DNA from: Bradyrhizobium arachidis
GTDB lineage: Bacteria > Pseudomonadota > Alphaproteobacteria > Rhizobiales > Xanthobacteraceae
NCBI RefSeq assembly: GCF_024758505.1
Contig: NZ_CP077970.1
Coordinates: 8,821,501 to 8,885,500 of the forward strand
DNA length: 64,000 nucleotides
Reading direction: 5' to 3'
A program made the translations under genes and the position numbers. How positions within the stretch are numbered: position 1 is the stretch's first letter; each line of letters begins with the position of its first letter. The notes below the pieces were generated by a model. The model was not told the origin of the DNA. It was given only the letters and a program-made list of their open reading frames with translations, and did not search any database. Positions 26,995 to 35,830 of the stretch are shown piece after piece.

Positions 26995-28050
26995 ATGCGC
27001 CTTGGGATTTTGCTTGGTCAACGTCGCAACGGTCGAGGGCGGCCGCTGCACTGGACCGACGTCGCAGCCTACGCCTATCTCGCGCTCGGCGTCGTGCTGA
27101 TGTTCGGCCCGGTGCTGTGGCTGGTGCTGTCATCGTTCAAGACCCAGAGTGCGCTCCTGGAATTTCCGCCGTCGTTCCTGCCTTTCGCACAGGTCGAAGT
27201 GACGGTGCCTGGCCAGCCGCAGAAGCTGCCGCTGTTCCGCACGACGCTTCCCGACGGCACGGTCCGCGAGCTGGCGCAGGTCCGGCGCGTCGGGCTCATC
27301 GCCCAGATGGTCGATCCCGCCGATCCCTCAAAACAGTTCCGCGTGGCGATCGACAAGCGCGAGCCGGTGCGCCGCGTCGCGCTCGCGACGGAGAACTACA
27401 CCGAGCCGCTGCAGCGCTTCGCCTTCCTGCGCTTCCTGTTCAATTCGGTATTCGTGACTGTCGTCGCCACGCTGATCACGCTGCTGATCAATTCCATGGC
27501 CGCCTATGCGCTCGCTATCTACACGTTTCCCGGCAAGCAGGCGGCCACGCTGGCGGTGATCGGCACGCTGATGATCCCGATGACCATCATCCTGGTGCCG
27601 GTCTATCTTGTCGTGACCGAGTTCGGCCTCGCCAACTCGCTCTGGGCCGTGATCCTGCCGGGTGCGGCGACGCCGACGGGCGTGTTCCTGCTCCGGCAAT
27701 ACATGCTGACGCTGCCGAAGGATCTGATCGAGGCGGCGCGCATGGACAAGGCCTCCGAGTGGCAGATCTATTGGCGCATCGTCATGCCGCTGACCCTGCC
27801 GGCGCTGGCGGTTCTGGCGATCTTCTCGATCATGTGGCGCTGGAACGAATTCCTGTGGCCGCTCGCGGTCCTGACCAAGACCGAGGTCTACACGCTCCAG
27901 ATCGCGCTCAATGCCTTCCAGGGCGAGCTCCAGACCCAGTGGCACTACCTCCTTGCGATGACGGTCGTGACGCTCGCTCCCGTCGCCCTCGTCTTCGTGT
28001 TCCTGCAGCGCTTCATCACGACGGGCATCGGCTCGACGGGAATGAAATGA
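26995..28050 (+). CDS. Sugar ABC transporter permease (MalG/UgpE type)
   Basis: A 351-residue inner membrane protein and second channel subunit. Six membrane segments and the EAA loop LIEAARMDKASEWQIYWRIVMPLTLP are clear. It carries an unusually long periplasmic loop of about 100 residues between the first and second segments (residues about 52-140), seen in alpha-glucoside and trehalose permeases of rhizobia, which may dock the binding protein. The ATG at 26995 follows GAGG by eight bases; the stop of the first permease is ten bases upstream. Confidence 0.92.
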   Translation: MRLGILLGQRRNGRGRPLHWTDVAAYAYLALGVVLMFGPVLWLVLSSFKTQSALLEFPPSFLPFAQVEVTVPGQPQKLPLFRTTLPDGTVRELAQVRRVGLIAQMVDPADPSKQFRVAIDKREPVRRVALATENYTEPLQRFAFLRFLFNSVFVTVVATLITLLINSMAAYALAIYTFPGKQAATLAVIGTLMIPMTIILVPVYLVVTEFGLANSLWAVILPGAATPTGVFLLRQYMLTLPKDLIEAARMDKASEWQIYWRIVMPLTLPALAVLAIFSIMWRWNEFLWPLAVLTKTEVYTLQIALNAFQGELQTQWHYLLAMTVVTLAPVALVFVFLQRFITTGIGSTGMK

Positions 28051-28068
28051 CCGATTGGGCTATCGACC

Positions 28069-29166
28069 ATGGCTGAATTGAAACTCACGAGCGCGCGAAA
28101 ATCCTTCGGCAGCATCGACGTGCTGCACGGCATCGACCTCGCGGTGAAGGATGGCGAATTCGTCGTCTTCGTCGGCCCCTCGGGCTGCGGAAAGTCGACG
28201 CTGCTGCGCGTGATCGCCGGCCTCGAAAACGTAACGAGCGGCGAGATCCATATCGACGGTGAACGCGTCACCCACCTGCCCGCCTCCGAGCGCGGGCTGG
28301 CCATGGTGTTCCAGTCCTATGCGCTCTATCCGCATATGAGCGTCCGCAAGAACATGGGCTTTGCGCTCGAGAACATGGGGCTGAAGCCGGCGGAGATCGA
28401 GGCGCGGGTCGACCGCGCCGCCGCTATGCTGCGTCTGGCTGATTATCTCGACCGCAAGCCCAAGGCGCTCTCCGGCGGCCAGCGCCAGCGTGTCGCCATC
28501 GGCCGGGCCATCGTGCGTGATCCGAAGATTTTTCTGTTCGACGAGCCGCTGTCGAATCTCGACGCTGAACTGCGCGTCGCGACGCGCAAGGAGCTCGCCG
28601 CTCTGCATGCCAATATCGGCGGCACGATGATCTATGTGACGCACGACCAGGTCGAAGCCATGACGCTTGCGGATCGGATCGTGGTGCTCAACGCCGGCCG
28701 GATCGAGCAGGTCGGCACGCCGCTCGAGCTCTACAACCGTCCCTCGAACGCCTTCGTTGCGGGCTTCATCGGTTCGCCCCGCATGAACTTCCTGCCCGCG
28801 ACCGTGCTGTCCGACGACGGCACGCTGCGCCTCGCCGTCGGCGAGCGTGAGGTCGCGTTGCCCCGCGCCGCGTCCGGCCTCACCGCCGGCGCGCGCGTGA
28901 CGCTCGGCATCCGCCCCGAACATATCGACATCGCACCCGACACAGGCATGCTCGCCACGACCGTCGATCTCGTCGAGCAGCTTGGCGGCGAGACCTTTAT
29001 CTATGCCACGGCTCCCGGCCTGCCGCAGATCACGCTGCGCCAGGACGGCCAGTCGCGGTTCGACCGCGGCGATGCAGTCGCGATCCGCTTCGCCACCGAC
29101 CATTTGCACATCTTCGACGCAACCGGCGCGGCTCTCGCCCCGGCCGTGACCGTCCCCGGAGCCTGA
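28069..29166 (+). CDS. Sugar ABC transporter ATP-binding protein (UgpC/MsmX/MalK type)
   Basis: A 365-residue ATPase that energises the importer from the cytoplasmic side. Walker A is GPSGCGKST (residues 36-44), the Q-loop VFQSYALYPHMSV, the signature LSGGQRQRVAIGRAIV, Walker B IFLFDEPLSNLD, and the switch His is in YVTHDQVEAM. The last 130 residues form the OB-fold regulatory domain of the MalK type (LGIRPEHIDI). It starts 18 bases after the second permease and its stop is four bases before the glucosidase gene, so all five genes form one transcript. Confidence 0.94.
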   Translation: MAELKLTSARKSFGSIDVLHGIDLAVKDGEFVVFVGPSGCGKSTLLRVIAGLENVTSGEIHIDGERVTHLPASERGLAMVFQSYALYPHMSVRKNMGFALENMGLKPAEIEARVDRAAAMLRLADYLDRKPKALSGGQRQRVAIGRAIVRDPKIFLFDEPLSNLDAELRVATRKELAALHANIGGTMIYVTHDQVEAMTLADRIVVLNAGRIEQVGTPLELYNRPSNAFVAGFIGSPRMNFLPATVLSDDGTLRLAVGEREVALPRAASGLTAGARVTLGIRPEHIDIAPDTGMLATTVDLVEQLGGETFIYATAPGLPQITLRQDGQSRFDRGDAVAIRFATDHLHIFDATGAALAPAVTVPGA

Positions 29167-29170
29167 TCAT

Positions 29171-31480
29171 ATGAAAGCCCTGACTCACGGCCGCTTTCGC
29201 GGTCTCGACGGCAACGCCGCGCTCTTCGACCTCGCGACCGGGCCGGCGGCGGCCCCGCTCGCGAGCTTGCGCGTCGCCATCCTCGAGCGCGACATCGGCC
29301 GCGTCACGCTGCGCCGGCCGGAAGGCTATCGGCTCGATCGCGGCTGGGCAATCGCCCCTGATCGCACCGAGCCGCCGTTCGAGGGCCGGCAACGCGACGA
29401 CATCTCCGGCTTTGCCAATCCGGCGACGACCGTGTCGGAGGATGGCGGCATCGTCACGCTCACTGCTGCGGGTCTGCGCGCTCAAATACGGCTCGATCCC
29501 TTCGGCATCGCCTGGTACCGCGACGGCGAGCAGCAGCCATTCCTGCAGGACCGCCCAACACAGGCTTATCTCCTGTCGCGCAAGACCGCTGCGTTGCTGC
29601 ATGCGATGGAACGGCACGAGGGCGAACGCCATTACGGGCTCGGAGACAAGACCGGTCCGCTCGATCGCACCGGCCGGCGTTTTGCGATCGATGCCGTCGA
29701 TCCCTGCGGCTTCGACGCCGAGCTGTCCGATCCGCTCTACAAGATGCTGCCGTTTGTCATCGTCGACGGCGCGCGCGGCGCGCACGGCATCTTCTACGAC
29801 AATCTCGCGCTCGGCTCGGTCGACCTCGGCTGCACCATCGACAACTATCACGGCCTGTTCCGCTTCTATCGCGCCGAGGATGGCGACCTCGACTATTACG
29901 TGCTCGCCGGACCGACGGTGCCTGAGGTCACGCGCCGATTTTCCTGGCTGACCGGCGGACAGGCCTTTGCGCCGCGCTGGACGCTCGGCTTCGCGATGAC
30001 GACCATGACCATCGCCGACGCGCCCGATGCCGACAGGCGCATCACCGCCTTCATCGAGGATTGCAGGCGCCACGGCATCCGTTGCGACAGCTTTCACTTC
30101 GGCTCGGGCTACACCTCGATCGGCAACCGTCGCTACGCCTTCCACTGGAATCGTGACAAATTTCCCGATCCGGCAGCGACGATGGCGCGACTCAAGGCGG
30201 CCGGCATGCAGCCGGTCACCAACCTGAAACCCTGCCTGCTCGATGATCATCGAAGGCTCGCTGAAGCCAAAGCGCGCGGCATCCTGGTCGCCGACGGCGA
30301 GACCGGCGAGCCGGCCGTCGCGCAATTCTGGGACGGCCTCGGCTTCCATGTCGACTTCACCAACCCGGACGGACGGCAGTGGTGGGCGAACGGCATCCGC
30401 GACGCGCTGCTCGCCTTCGGCGTGACGTCGGTCTGGAGCGACAACAACGAATACGAGATCTGGGACGAGGATGCGGTCTGCAACGGCGATGGCCGGCCGT
30501 ACCCATTGGCGCTGGCCAGACCCGCACAGGCGCTGTTGATGCACAAGCTCGCCTACGAGACCCAGGCCGCGCAGGCGCCCGGCAAGCGCCCCTACACGAT
30601 CACGCGCGCCGGCGGCGCCGGCATCGCACGCTACGGCCAGACCTGGAGCGGCGACAACGAAACCGCCTGGAAGACGCTGCGCTACAATCTGACCCAGGGC
30701 CTGAACATGAGCCTGTCGGGGCTCTACAACATCGGCCACGACGTCGGCGGCTTCCACGGCCCGTCGCCGGGCCCGGAACTGTTTTGCCGCTTCGTCGAGT
30801 TCTGCGCGCTGTGGCCGCGCATGGTGATGAATTCCTGGAAGGCGAGCGGCATCGTCAACACCCCCTGGATGCACGCGAGCGTGCTCCCGCAAGTTCGATC
30901 CGCCATCGAGCTTCGCCACAGCCTCATCCCCTATCTCTACACGCAGATGTGGCGTGCGGCGCACGACGACGTGCCGCCGGTGCGGCCGCTGTTTTGGGAT
31001 TTTGCCTCGGACGCGATTGCAGCGACCGTCGAGGACGCGTTCATGCTCGGCCCCGATCTCCTCGTCGCACCCGTGCTCGATGAGGGAGCGACGACGCGAA
31101 AAGTCCATCTGCCCGCCCATCCCGGCGGCTGGTACGACTGGCATGACGGGACGGCATTCGAGGGCGGGCAAACCATCACCGTCGCAGCGCCCCTGGGCCG
31201 CCTCCCCGTCTTTGCCCGCGCCGGCGCGATCGTTCCGATCGAGGACGCGAACGGCCTGACGGCGATGGTGTTCGGGGCGCCTGACCACGGTGGCTCAGGC
31301 CTCGTCTATGTCGACGATGGCGAAACCGCAGATTGGCGCAACGCAGGCCGGACAATCGAATTCCGCCTGCGGCGCGATGATGTCGGCTTCGTTGTCGATG
31401 TCAGCGGAGAGTTGGCCGCACCGATCCGCGTCCGTGGCATCGGCGTGCCGAATCTACGCCTTGCCGGCGCAGCCGGCTGA
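29171..31480 (+). CDS. GH31 alpha-glucosidase
   Basis: A 769-residue glycoside hydrolase of family 31. The catalytic nucleophile is Asp424 in SVWSDNNEYE, and the likely acid/base is Asp495 in TWSGDNETAW, both in the canonical context. The N-terminal beta-sandwich (GEQQPFLQDRPT region) and FYDNLALGSVDLG are also typical. No signal peptide, so it hydrolyses the imported sugar in the cytoplasm, releasing glucose or a related residue. It closes the LacI-controlled transport operon. The exact linkage specificity is not readable. Confidence 0.93.
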   Translation: MKALTHGRFRGLDGNAALFDLATGPAAAPLASLRVAILERDIGRVTLRRPEGYRLDRGWAIAPDRTEPPFEGRQRDDISGFANPATTVSEDGGIVTLTAAGLRAQIRLDPFGIAWYRDGEQQPFLQDRPTQAYLLSRKTAALLHAMERHEGERHYGLGDKTGPLDRTGRRFAIDAVDPCGFDAELSDPLYKMLPFVIVDGARGAHGIFYDNLALGSVDLGCTIDNYHGLFRFYRAEDGDLDYYVLAGPTVPEVTRRFSWLTGGQAFAPRWTLGFAMTTMTIADAPDADRRITAFIEDCRRHGIRCDSFHFGSGYTSIGNRRYAFHWNRDKFPDPAATMARLKAAGMQPVTNLKPCLLDDHRRLAEAKARGILVADGETGEPAVAQFWDGLGFHVDFTNPDGRQWWANGIRDALLAFGVTSVWSDNNEYEIWDEDAVCNGDGRPYPLALARPAQALLMHKLAYETQAAQAPGKRPYTITRAGGAGIARYGQTWSGDNETAWKTLRYNLTQGLNMSLSGLYNIGHDVGGFHGPSPGPELFCRFVEFCALWPRMVMNSWKASGIVNTPWMHASVLPQVRSAIELRHSLIPYLYTQMWRAAHDDVPPVRPLFWDFASDAIAATVEDAFMLGPDLLVAPVLDEGATTRKVHLPAHPGGWYDWHDGTAFEGGQTITVAAPLGRLPVFARAGAIVPIEDANGLTAMVFGAPDHGGSGLVYVDDGETADWRNAGRTIEFRLRRDDVGFVVDVSGELAAPIRVRGIGVPNLRLAGAAG

Positions 31481-31519
31481 GCTCCGTCATTGCGAAGCCG
31501 GTCTTGATCGGACCCGGTG

Positions 31520-31859
31520 CTAACGCGTTGTGCGCGGGCCAGCGCCGTGGGTCTTCGCAAAAAAATCGAGTCTGCTGGCGGCCCACCAGCCGTTCGAGTT
31601 CGGCAATGCGGGCATTCGCGCGCGTGAGCGCAGAACGCTTGTCCTCATAGGTTGCCAGGGGTTTGAGCTTTCGGGGACCAGGCTTCGGTCCCCGCTTGCG
31701 GTTCAATCCCTCTGGCCCATGGGCCTTCCACGCCTTGATCCAGTCGTGGAGGATCTTGCGCGAAATCCCAAGCTCACGAGCCACAGGCAGAACGCCTTCG
31801 CCTCGCTCAACACGTTTGATCGCCTTCAGTTTGTAGGCCGTCGGAAACTGACGGTTCAT
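31520..31859 (-). pseudogene. Remnant of an IS transposase OrfA (helix-turn-helix subunit)
   Basis: From the ATG at 31859 the frame reads an HTH transposase subunit: FPTAYKLKAIKRVERGEGVL, then ARELGISRKILHDWIKAWKA and GLNRKRGPKPG, ending in the leucine-zipper-like ARIAELERLVGRQQ. Around 31567 the frame is lost; in another frame the sequence continues LDFFAKTHGAGPRTTR and stops at 31520, which is where the original protein probably ended. The catalytic OrfB is absent, so this is a dead element fragment. It marks the change from the sugar operon to an accessory stretch. Confidence 0.75.
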
Positions 31860-32014
31860 TCCTCTGCCTGCCACAGGTCATCCTCGAAATGCCTGTCACA
31901 GAGCTGCGAGATGTAGTCGAAGGTTGGGGGCAAGGACAAGCTCGGCAGCATCAGCAAGACGAGCGGAAGGTGTGCAAGAGCGGAGGTGACAACGCCTCTA
32001 AGTGCTGCCTTCAT
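31856..32014 (-). CDS. Doubtful small membrane-type ORF
   Basis: A 52-residue frame beginning MKAALRGVVTSALAHLPLVL with one hydrophobic segment. Its ATG overlaps the stop of the upstream 82-residue frame (ATGA, 32011-32014) and its stop overlaps the transposase start in the same way. The chain of overlaps could mean coupled translation or be chance. No family was recognised and the ribosome binding site is weak. Confidence 0.25.
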   Translation of the reverse strand: MKAALRGVVTSALAHLPLVLLMLPSLSLPPTFDYISQLCDRHFEDDLWQAEE

Positions 32015-32259
32015 TTCCCCGGTCGGAACTTCTTCCGGAGGTGGTCTCGCTCGAACGCCAGGATCCGCCGGATGGCTCGGTAACCGGTCAGCAGAAGCGT
32101 CGACCTCATCATTTCGAGGGTCCTTTTCGACGCACGCGATGGTGTTGTTGCCGGGACATTGTCGTTCGCCGCAGTTTCGCTTGTGCGAAGCAAGACTTCA
32201 GTGATTCTTACTTCAGTGATTCTTGGCGACTGACACATCGGCATCGTCGCGTCCTCCAA
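32011..32259 (-). CDS. Small hypothetical protein
   Basis: An 82-residue frame with a polar N-terminal half containing a short tandem duplication (ITEVRITEV, from a 15-base DNA repeat) and the AANDNVPA motif often seen in small rhizobial proteins. The C-terminal half (MMRSTLLLTGYRAIRRILAF, then ERDHLRKKFRPGK) is amphipathic and basic; the inner MM at about residue 50 is an alternative start. It ends in an ATGA overlap with the next small frame. Function unknown. Confidence 0.4.
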   Translation of the reverse strand: MEDATMPMCQSPRITEVRITEVLLRTSETAANDNVPATTPSRASKRTLEMMRSTLLLTGYRAIRRILAFERDHLRKKFRPGK

Positions 32260-32595
32260 CTAGCTACAACCCGTGATGCGCTTGACCGCCTTCCTGTATT
32301 TGAGATGAAGCGCGCTATTGGTGGAATCAGAAGCAGTGTTGAGCCCCGAGGCGCGATCCGAATCCAGGCATGTCTCCATGTCGAATCTGACGTGCGAGCA
32401 TGCTCCAATAGCGTTCTTTTCGGACTCTTCCTTCGAAAGTCCGAATCCAACGAATGTCTGAACATTGCCAGGCACAGCGTCGACCGTCGATACGAGATTG
32501 ATCTCGGAGATATAGTAGGACGAGCACTGCGCCGCCTGAGCTTCCGCATGCCCGACGGACAATCCGAGAATTAGGACCAGCGTACCGTATCTCAT
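32260..32595 (-). CDS. Small exported hypothetical protein with DUF4189-like features
   Basis: A 111-residue protein starting at the ATG at 32595 with AAAGGA six bases upstream. Signal peptide MRYGTLVLILGLSVGHAEAQA. The mature part has the pattern VGFGLSKEESEKNAIGACSH followed by CLDSD, reminiscent of the DUF4189 repeat where an alanine-rich helix precedes a cysteine (S-x-A-x-x-N-A-x-x-A-C). Four to five cysteines suggest disulfides in the periplasm. The DUF4189 link is by eye and tentative. Confidence 0.65.
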   Translation of the reverse strand: MRYGTLVLILGLSVGHAEAQAAQCSSYYISEINLVSTVDAVPGNVQTFVGFGLSKEESEKNAIGACSHVRFDMETCLDSDRASGLNTASDSTNSALHLKYRKAVKRITGCS

Positions 32596-32813
32596 GCCCG
32601 TTCCTTTCCGGGACTACCTTAGACAATCAGCTGCAAGGTGAGGCGGCAGCGAGATGGCGATATCATCCGCTGCGCGTCATGCCTGAACACCCAAGCCATA
32701 GTCGTGTTGTTCCTGTTGTGCTGCAGCTTCACGTCGCTCGCCGTCACCCCTGAAATGACGAGAAGCGGCGCCAGGAAAGTACCGACTTCGGAAGACCTCA
32801 GCATTTCATGACC

Positions 32814-32996
32814 TCAGGTTTTCTTCACGATTTGGAAGCCCTTCGCTTCCAATTCCCGCAATATTGTCTTCGTGAGGTGCGCGCATTCCTCCGGCGTGAT
32901 CCAGCTGGGGCTTCGCCACTCTGGATCGCCTTCTTTCGGGTAGCTGTCAAAGGCCGAGTGAATGGCGGCCATTATGGCATCGACAGGGTCCGGCAT
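32814..32996 (-). CDS. Small hypothetical protein
   Basis: A 60-residue acidic protein (MPDPVDAIMAAIHSAFDSYP at the N-terminus; ITPEECAHLTKTILRELEAKGFQIVKK at the C-terminus). The ATG at 32996 is chosen over 33008 because GGAGG lies five bases before it. It may bind or modify nothing recognisable; no domain was identified. A perfect FixK2-type box 48 bases upstream of the start suggests expression under low oxygen. The similar-sized upstream neighbour is on the same strand but 218 bases away. Confidence 0.6.
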   Translation of the reverse strand: MPDPVDAIMAAIHSAFDSYPKEGDPEWRSPSWITPEECAHLTKTILRELEAKGFQIVKKT

Positions 32997-33043
32997 CGGC
33001 GCCTCCATTCACTGGAAGCAAAGCCAATCGCCACAATCAGCGC

Positions 33044-33057
33044 TTGATCTAGGTCAA
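33044..33057 (-). promoter_or_regulatory. FixK2/FNR-type box
   Basis: TTGATCTAGGTCAA fits the Bradyrhizobium FixK2 consensus TTG(A/C)-N6-(T/G)CAA. Placed at -41 it would put the transcription start near 33009, just upstream of the small minus-strand gene at 32814-32996. Confidence 0.6.
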
Positions 33058-33151
33058 ACGACGAGGATGGAAAACGTGATCATCGAACGCCTCTGGCGCG
33101 GTCCGAGGCGTAAGGACGTCTGCCTGAATCGCGATCACCCGCCATGTGCGC

Positions 33152-34087
33152 TCAATAGCCGGCTCCCCATCGATACTGCCACGCGATCGCGACGTTGCTG
33201 AACTGGCTGCCCGTTCTGGTGTAGATACCCGTACCGGCGTTGAGCTTGATCGAATTCTGACGATCGATCGGTAGCCCGATAGTAAAGCCCGCACGCGCGT
33301 TCTCCTGTTCGTTGTCGCCCCTGTTGCCGTTCACGGTGGTGCGGAGGCCCTTGAAGTAGATGCCGTCCAGTGAAATCCATGCGCCGGAATCAAAATTGTG
33401 AATGAGACTTGTCCGGAGTAGGTACAGCGGCGCCTGTTCGAACCTCCTTCCATCGAAGAAGTCGGGATTGACCGTGAAAAACGTCACGCTTGGCGCAACC
33501 TCGAAAGTCCATCGGCCCCAGGCCTTGGAAATGCCGAGTTCGGGCGTGAACGACCAGCGATTGTTGCCGAGATTGAGCAACTTGGTGTCATCATACTGCC
33601 CCAACGGGGCCGACACCTGAAGGCTGACGCCGACGATGAGGTCTTGCTTGTAGCTTGCGAATTCCTTCAACGACAGGGCTGGAGCACCAAGCAGGTTCAC
33701 TGAAACGCGAAATCGCGGATCGCCAAATCCCGTCATGTCGCGCTCCCGTTGCAGGCCCTGCGCATGCGCCCGCGCGGAAAATTCGGAATAAGGGACGATC
33801 ACATCGAACTTGGCGGAGTAACCCAGGAAATCGAACGAGCGCACGTAAGCCAAGGCGCCGGTATTGGAGTGGAATTGTGCGTCGGCAATCGGCAATTGCG
33901 GGTCAAATGCCAGCTTACCTTGCGCGTAGATGTAACCCGCGATCAGAAAATTGAGCCCGATGGGCGTGTTCGAGTACTGCCTTGGCTCAGCGTCCTGGGC
34001 TTCCGCTCTTACAGCCGCCAGGACGGTCGCAGCGACAGTGAAAATTAGCCAACGCCTGAAGCAATCGAGGAGATCGAACAAAATCAT
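33152..34087 (-). CDS. Putative outer membrane channel (MetA-type phenol degradation family)
   Basis: A 311-residue exported protein. Signal peptide WLIFTVAATVLAAVRAEAQ. The mature part is made of alternating amphipathic strands (GLNFLIAGYIYAQG, YSAKFDVIVPYSEF, DLIVGVSLQVSAPLGQYD, WTFEVAPSVTFFTVNPDFFDG), with the family block FGDPRFRVSVNLLGAPALSL and a C-terminus ending in an aromatic strand (IAWQYRWGAGY). This matches the Phenol_MetA_deg/transporter family thought to carry hydrophobic compounds across the outer membrane. The ATG at 34087 was preferred to an upstream TTG because it puts the signal at the N-terminus. Substrate unknown. Confidence 0.78.
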   Translation of the reverse strand: MILFDLLDCFRRWLIFTVAATVLAAVRAEAQDAEPRQYSNTPIGLNFLIAGYIYAQGKLAFDPQLPIADAQFHSNTGALAYVRSFDFLGYSAKFDVIVPYSEFSARAHAQGLQRERDMTGFGDPRFRVSVNLLGAPALSLKEFASYKQDLIVGVSLQVSAPLGQYDDTKLLNLGNNRWSFTPELGISKAWGRWTFEVAPSVTFFTVNPDFFDGRRFEQAPLYLLRTSLIHNFDSGAWISLDGIYFKGLRTTVNGNRGDNEQENARAGFTIGLPIDRQNSIKLNAGTGIYTRTGSQFSNVAIAWQYRWGAGY

Positions 34088-34637
34088 CCCCCGGTCACCC
34101 GGCTGGCACCGCAGAGCGGCATGCGTCAACCTCCCATGCTGGCGACGCCGGAGTCGATCAAAAGGCTGGTCGCCAAGGTCGGCGCCTCCTCAGCCATGGT
34201 CGCAGCATCGCCTTCCCCCGGCAAGTGTCCAGGAGATGTTGCGGCTGATCGCAGAACTGCTGCCGGAACCCCGGCCCGAGCCAGCGCGGAGGACTGCCCA
34301 AGGACGTGCATTTGGCAGGAGGGCTGCGCCCAACGTCGACAAATGACGAATAGTTCGGAGCCGAAAATACCGCTCCTCGCCCGGATGGTCGCGACCCGCC
34401 GCTGTCCGGATCGCATCTACCGGCCAGCCCCAAAACTCGCTACTATCCAACTCAGGCTTCGAGTTCATCCGGGGAATCCCGGCTCAGCACGATCGAGAGC
34501 TTCTTGTGCTTCCCCGGTCGCTTTGGGCGATCGGGCCGCGGGGAGAAAACCGCACCTTCCGCAACGTTTCCGATCATTGAGACAGTGGCTCAGCATTGCT
34601 GAGATCAACGTCTGACAACCTTGCCACGGGGGAAACA
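34088..34637. other. Non-coding stretch, nothing recognised
   Basis: About 550 bases between the outer membrane channel gene and the transglutaminase gene. Open frames exist on both strands (the longest about 160 codons on the plus strand) but they are rich in Arg/Pro/Ser, lack ribosome binding sites and resemble no family. I see no RNA gene or repeat here. Confidence 0.4.
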
Positions 34638-35537
34638 ATGGCGGTTCTTTTCGAGATTGAACACATCACCACCTACAAATATGCGAACCCGGTTACGTTT
34701 GGCACACATAAGGCGATGTTCTTGCCAAGACCTGCCGCGCAAGGGCGCCTCATCGACTGGTCGGTAAGAACCAATCCTCCATCCAGGATTCGATGGACAA
34801 GCGATGCCCTCTCGAACAACGTAACGACGATGGAATTCAGCGAACCCGGCAAGGAGCTGAGTTTTGCGTTCCGGTTCAAGGGAATCCATTTTGGCGCAAA
34901 GGGCGTTGAGAATTTTCCGCTGGAACGTCGGGCGGAGGAAATCCCGGTTCAATATTCCCTTGAGGAGTGGACTGACCTGCTCCTTTATATCCGTCCTCAC
35001 ACCGAGGATCCCGATGCGAGTGTCGCCGCCTGGGCCAAGAGCTTCATCGCCAGCAATCGAACGAGCGATGTGCTGCTGCGGATGCTGGACGCGTTCCGCG
35101 ATACATTTCGGTACAACGCCAGGGAGGCGGAGGGCACTCAGTCTCCCGGTGAAACGCTGCAGTCGAAGTCGGGCACTTGCCGGGATTATGCCTGGCTGAT
35201 GATTGAGGCGTTGCGCCGGCTCGGCTTTGGGTCCCGCTTCGTCAGCGGCTACCTCTACGATGCCGCGCTTGATGGTGGCCAGGTGGGAATGGCCGGCTCC
35301 GGTGCAACGCACGCCTGGCTACAGGTGTTTCTCCCCGGTGCCGGCTGGATGAACTACGACCCGACCAATCGCATCAATGCCGGTTATGATTTGATCCCGG
35401 TGGCGATTGCCCGCCATCCAGGCCAGGCAATTCCCTTGGCAGGCTCGTGGTTTGGCGAAGCCGGGGACTACCTGGGCATGTCGGTTAAGGTCACGGTCCA
35501 AAAGCTCGGCGACGTCTCCGACCCGTCAGAAGCATAG
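34638..35537 (+). CDS. Transglutaminase-like family protein
   Basis: A 299-residue cytoplasmic protein of the bacterial transglutaminase-like cysteine protease group. The N-terminal beta-sandwich (FEIEHITTYKYANPVTFGTH) is followed by the papain-like core with catalytic Cys181 (SGTCRDYAWLMIEALR), His225 (THAWLQVFLPG) and Asp241 (MNYDPTN). All three residues are present, so it should be active as a peptidase or amidase. GGGGGA lies six bases before the ATG at 34638. Members are often encoded next to circularly permuted ATP-grasp and alpha-E proteins, which are absent here. Confidence 0.9.
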   Translation: MAVLFEIEHITTYKYANPVTFGTHKAMFLPRPAAQGRLIDWSVRTNPPSRIRWTSDALSNNVTTMEFSEPGKELSFAFRFKGIHFGAKGVENFPLERRAEEIPVQYSLEEWTDLLLYIRPHTEDPDASVAAWAKSFIASNRTSDVLLRMLDAFRDTFRYNAREAEGTQSPGETLQSKSGTCRDYAWLMIEALRRLGFGSRFVSGYLYDAALDGGQVGMAGSGATHAWLQVFLPGAGWMNYDPTNRINAGYDLIPVAIARHPGQAIPLAGSWFGEAGDYLGMSVKVTVQKLGDVSDPSEA

Positions 35538-35830
35538 GAAATGCAGGGCGGGACGCGGGTTCGCCAATTTGGCTTGGCGGTGTGGCGGTAGCTGATCCGG
35601 GTAACGCCAGTGGCGATGACACCTGCGAGCAGGCTTGTCGTCAACGACGCGCCCGAGCGTTCAAGGTGGTGGGAGATCACCGGCACAGTTTTGAGTCCGC
35701 AGCGCGGCCGCCGCGCGACCGGTAGGTGGGTCCTCTTCAGACGGCGCAGCCCGAGCTTGATCTATCTCAACGACTCCAACGAACAAAGCGGGCGCATCAC
35801 ACTAGGCAGTTGTGCGGGGGAACCACCACC

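Noticed and set aside
34121..34615. Plus-strand frame of about 160 codons
   Set aside because: Low-complexity composition, no start context, no family, and it overlaps the channel gene only by antisense.
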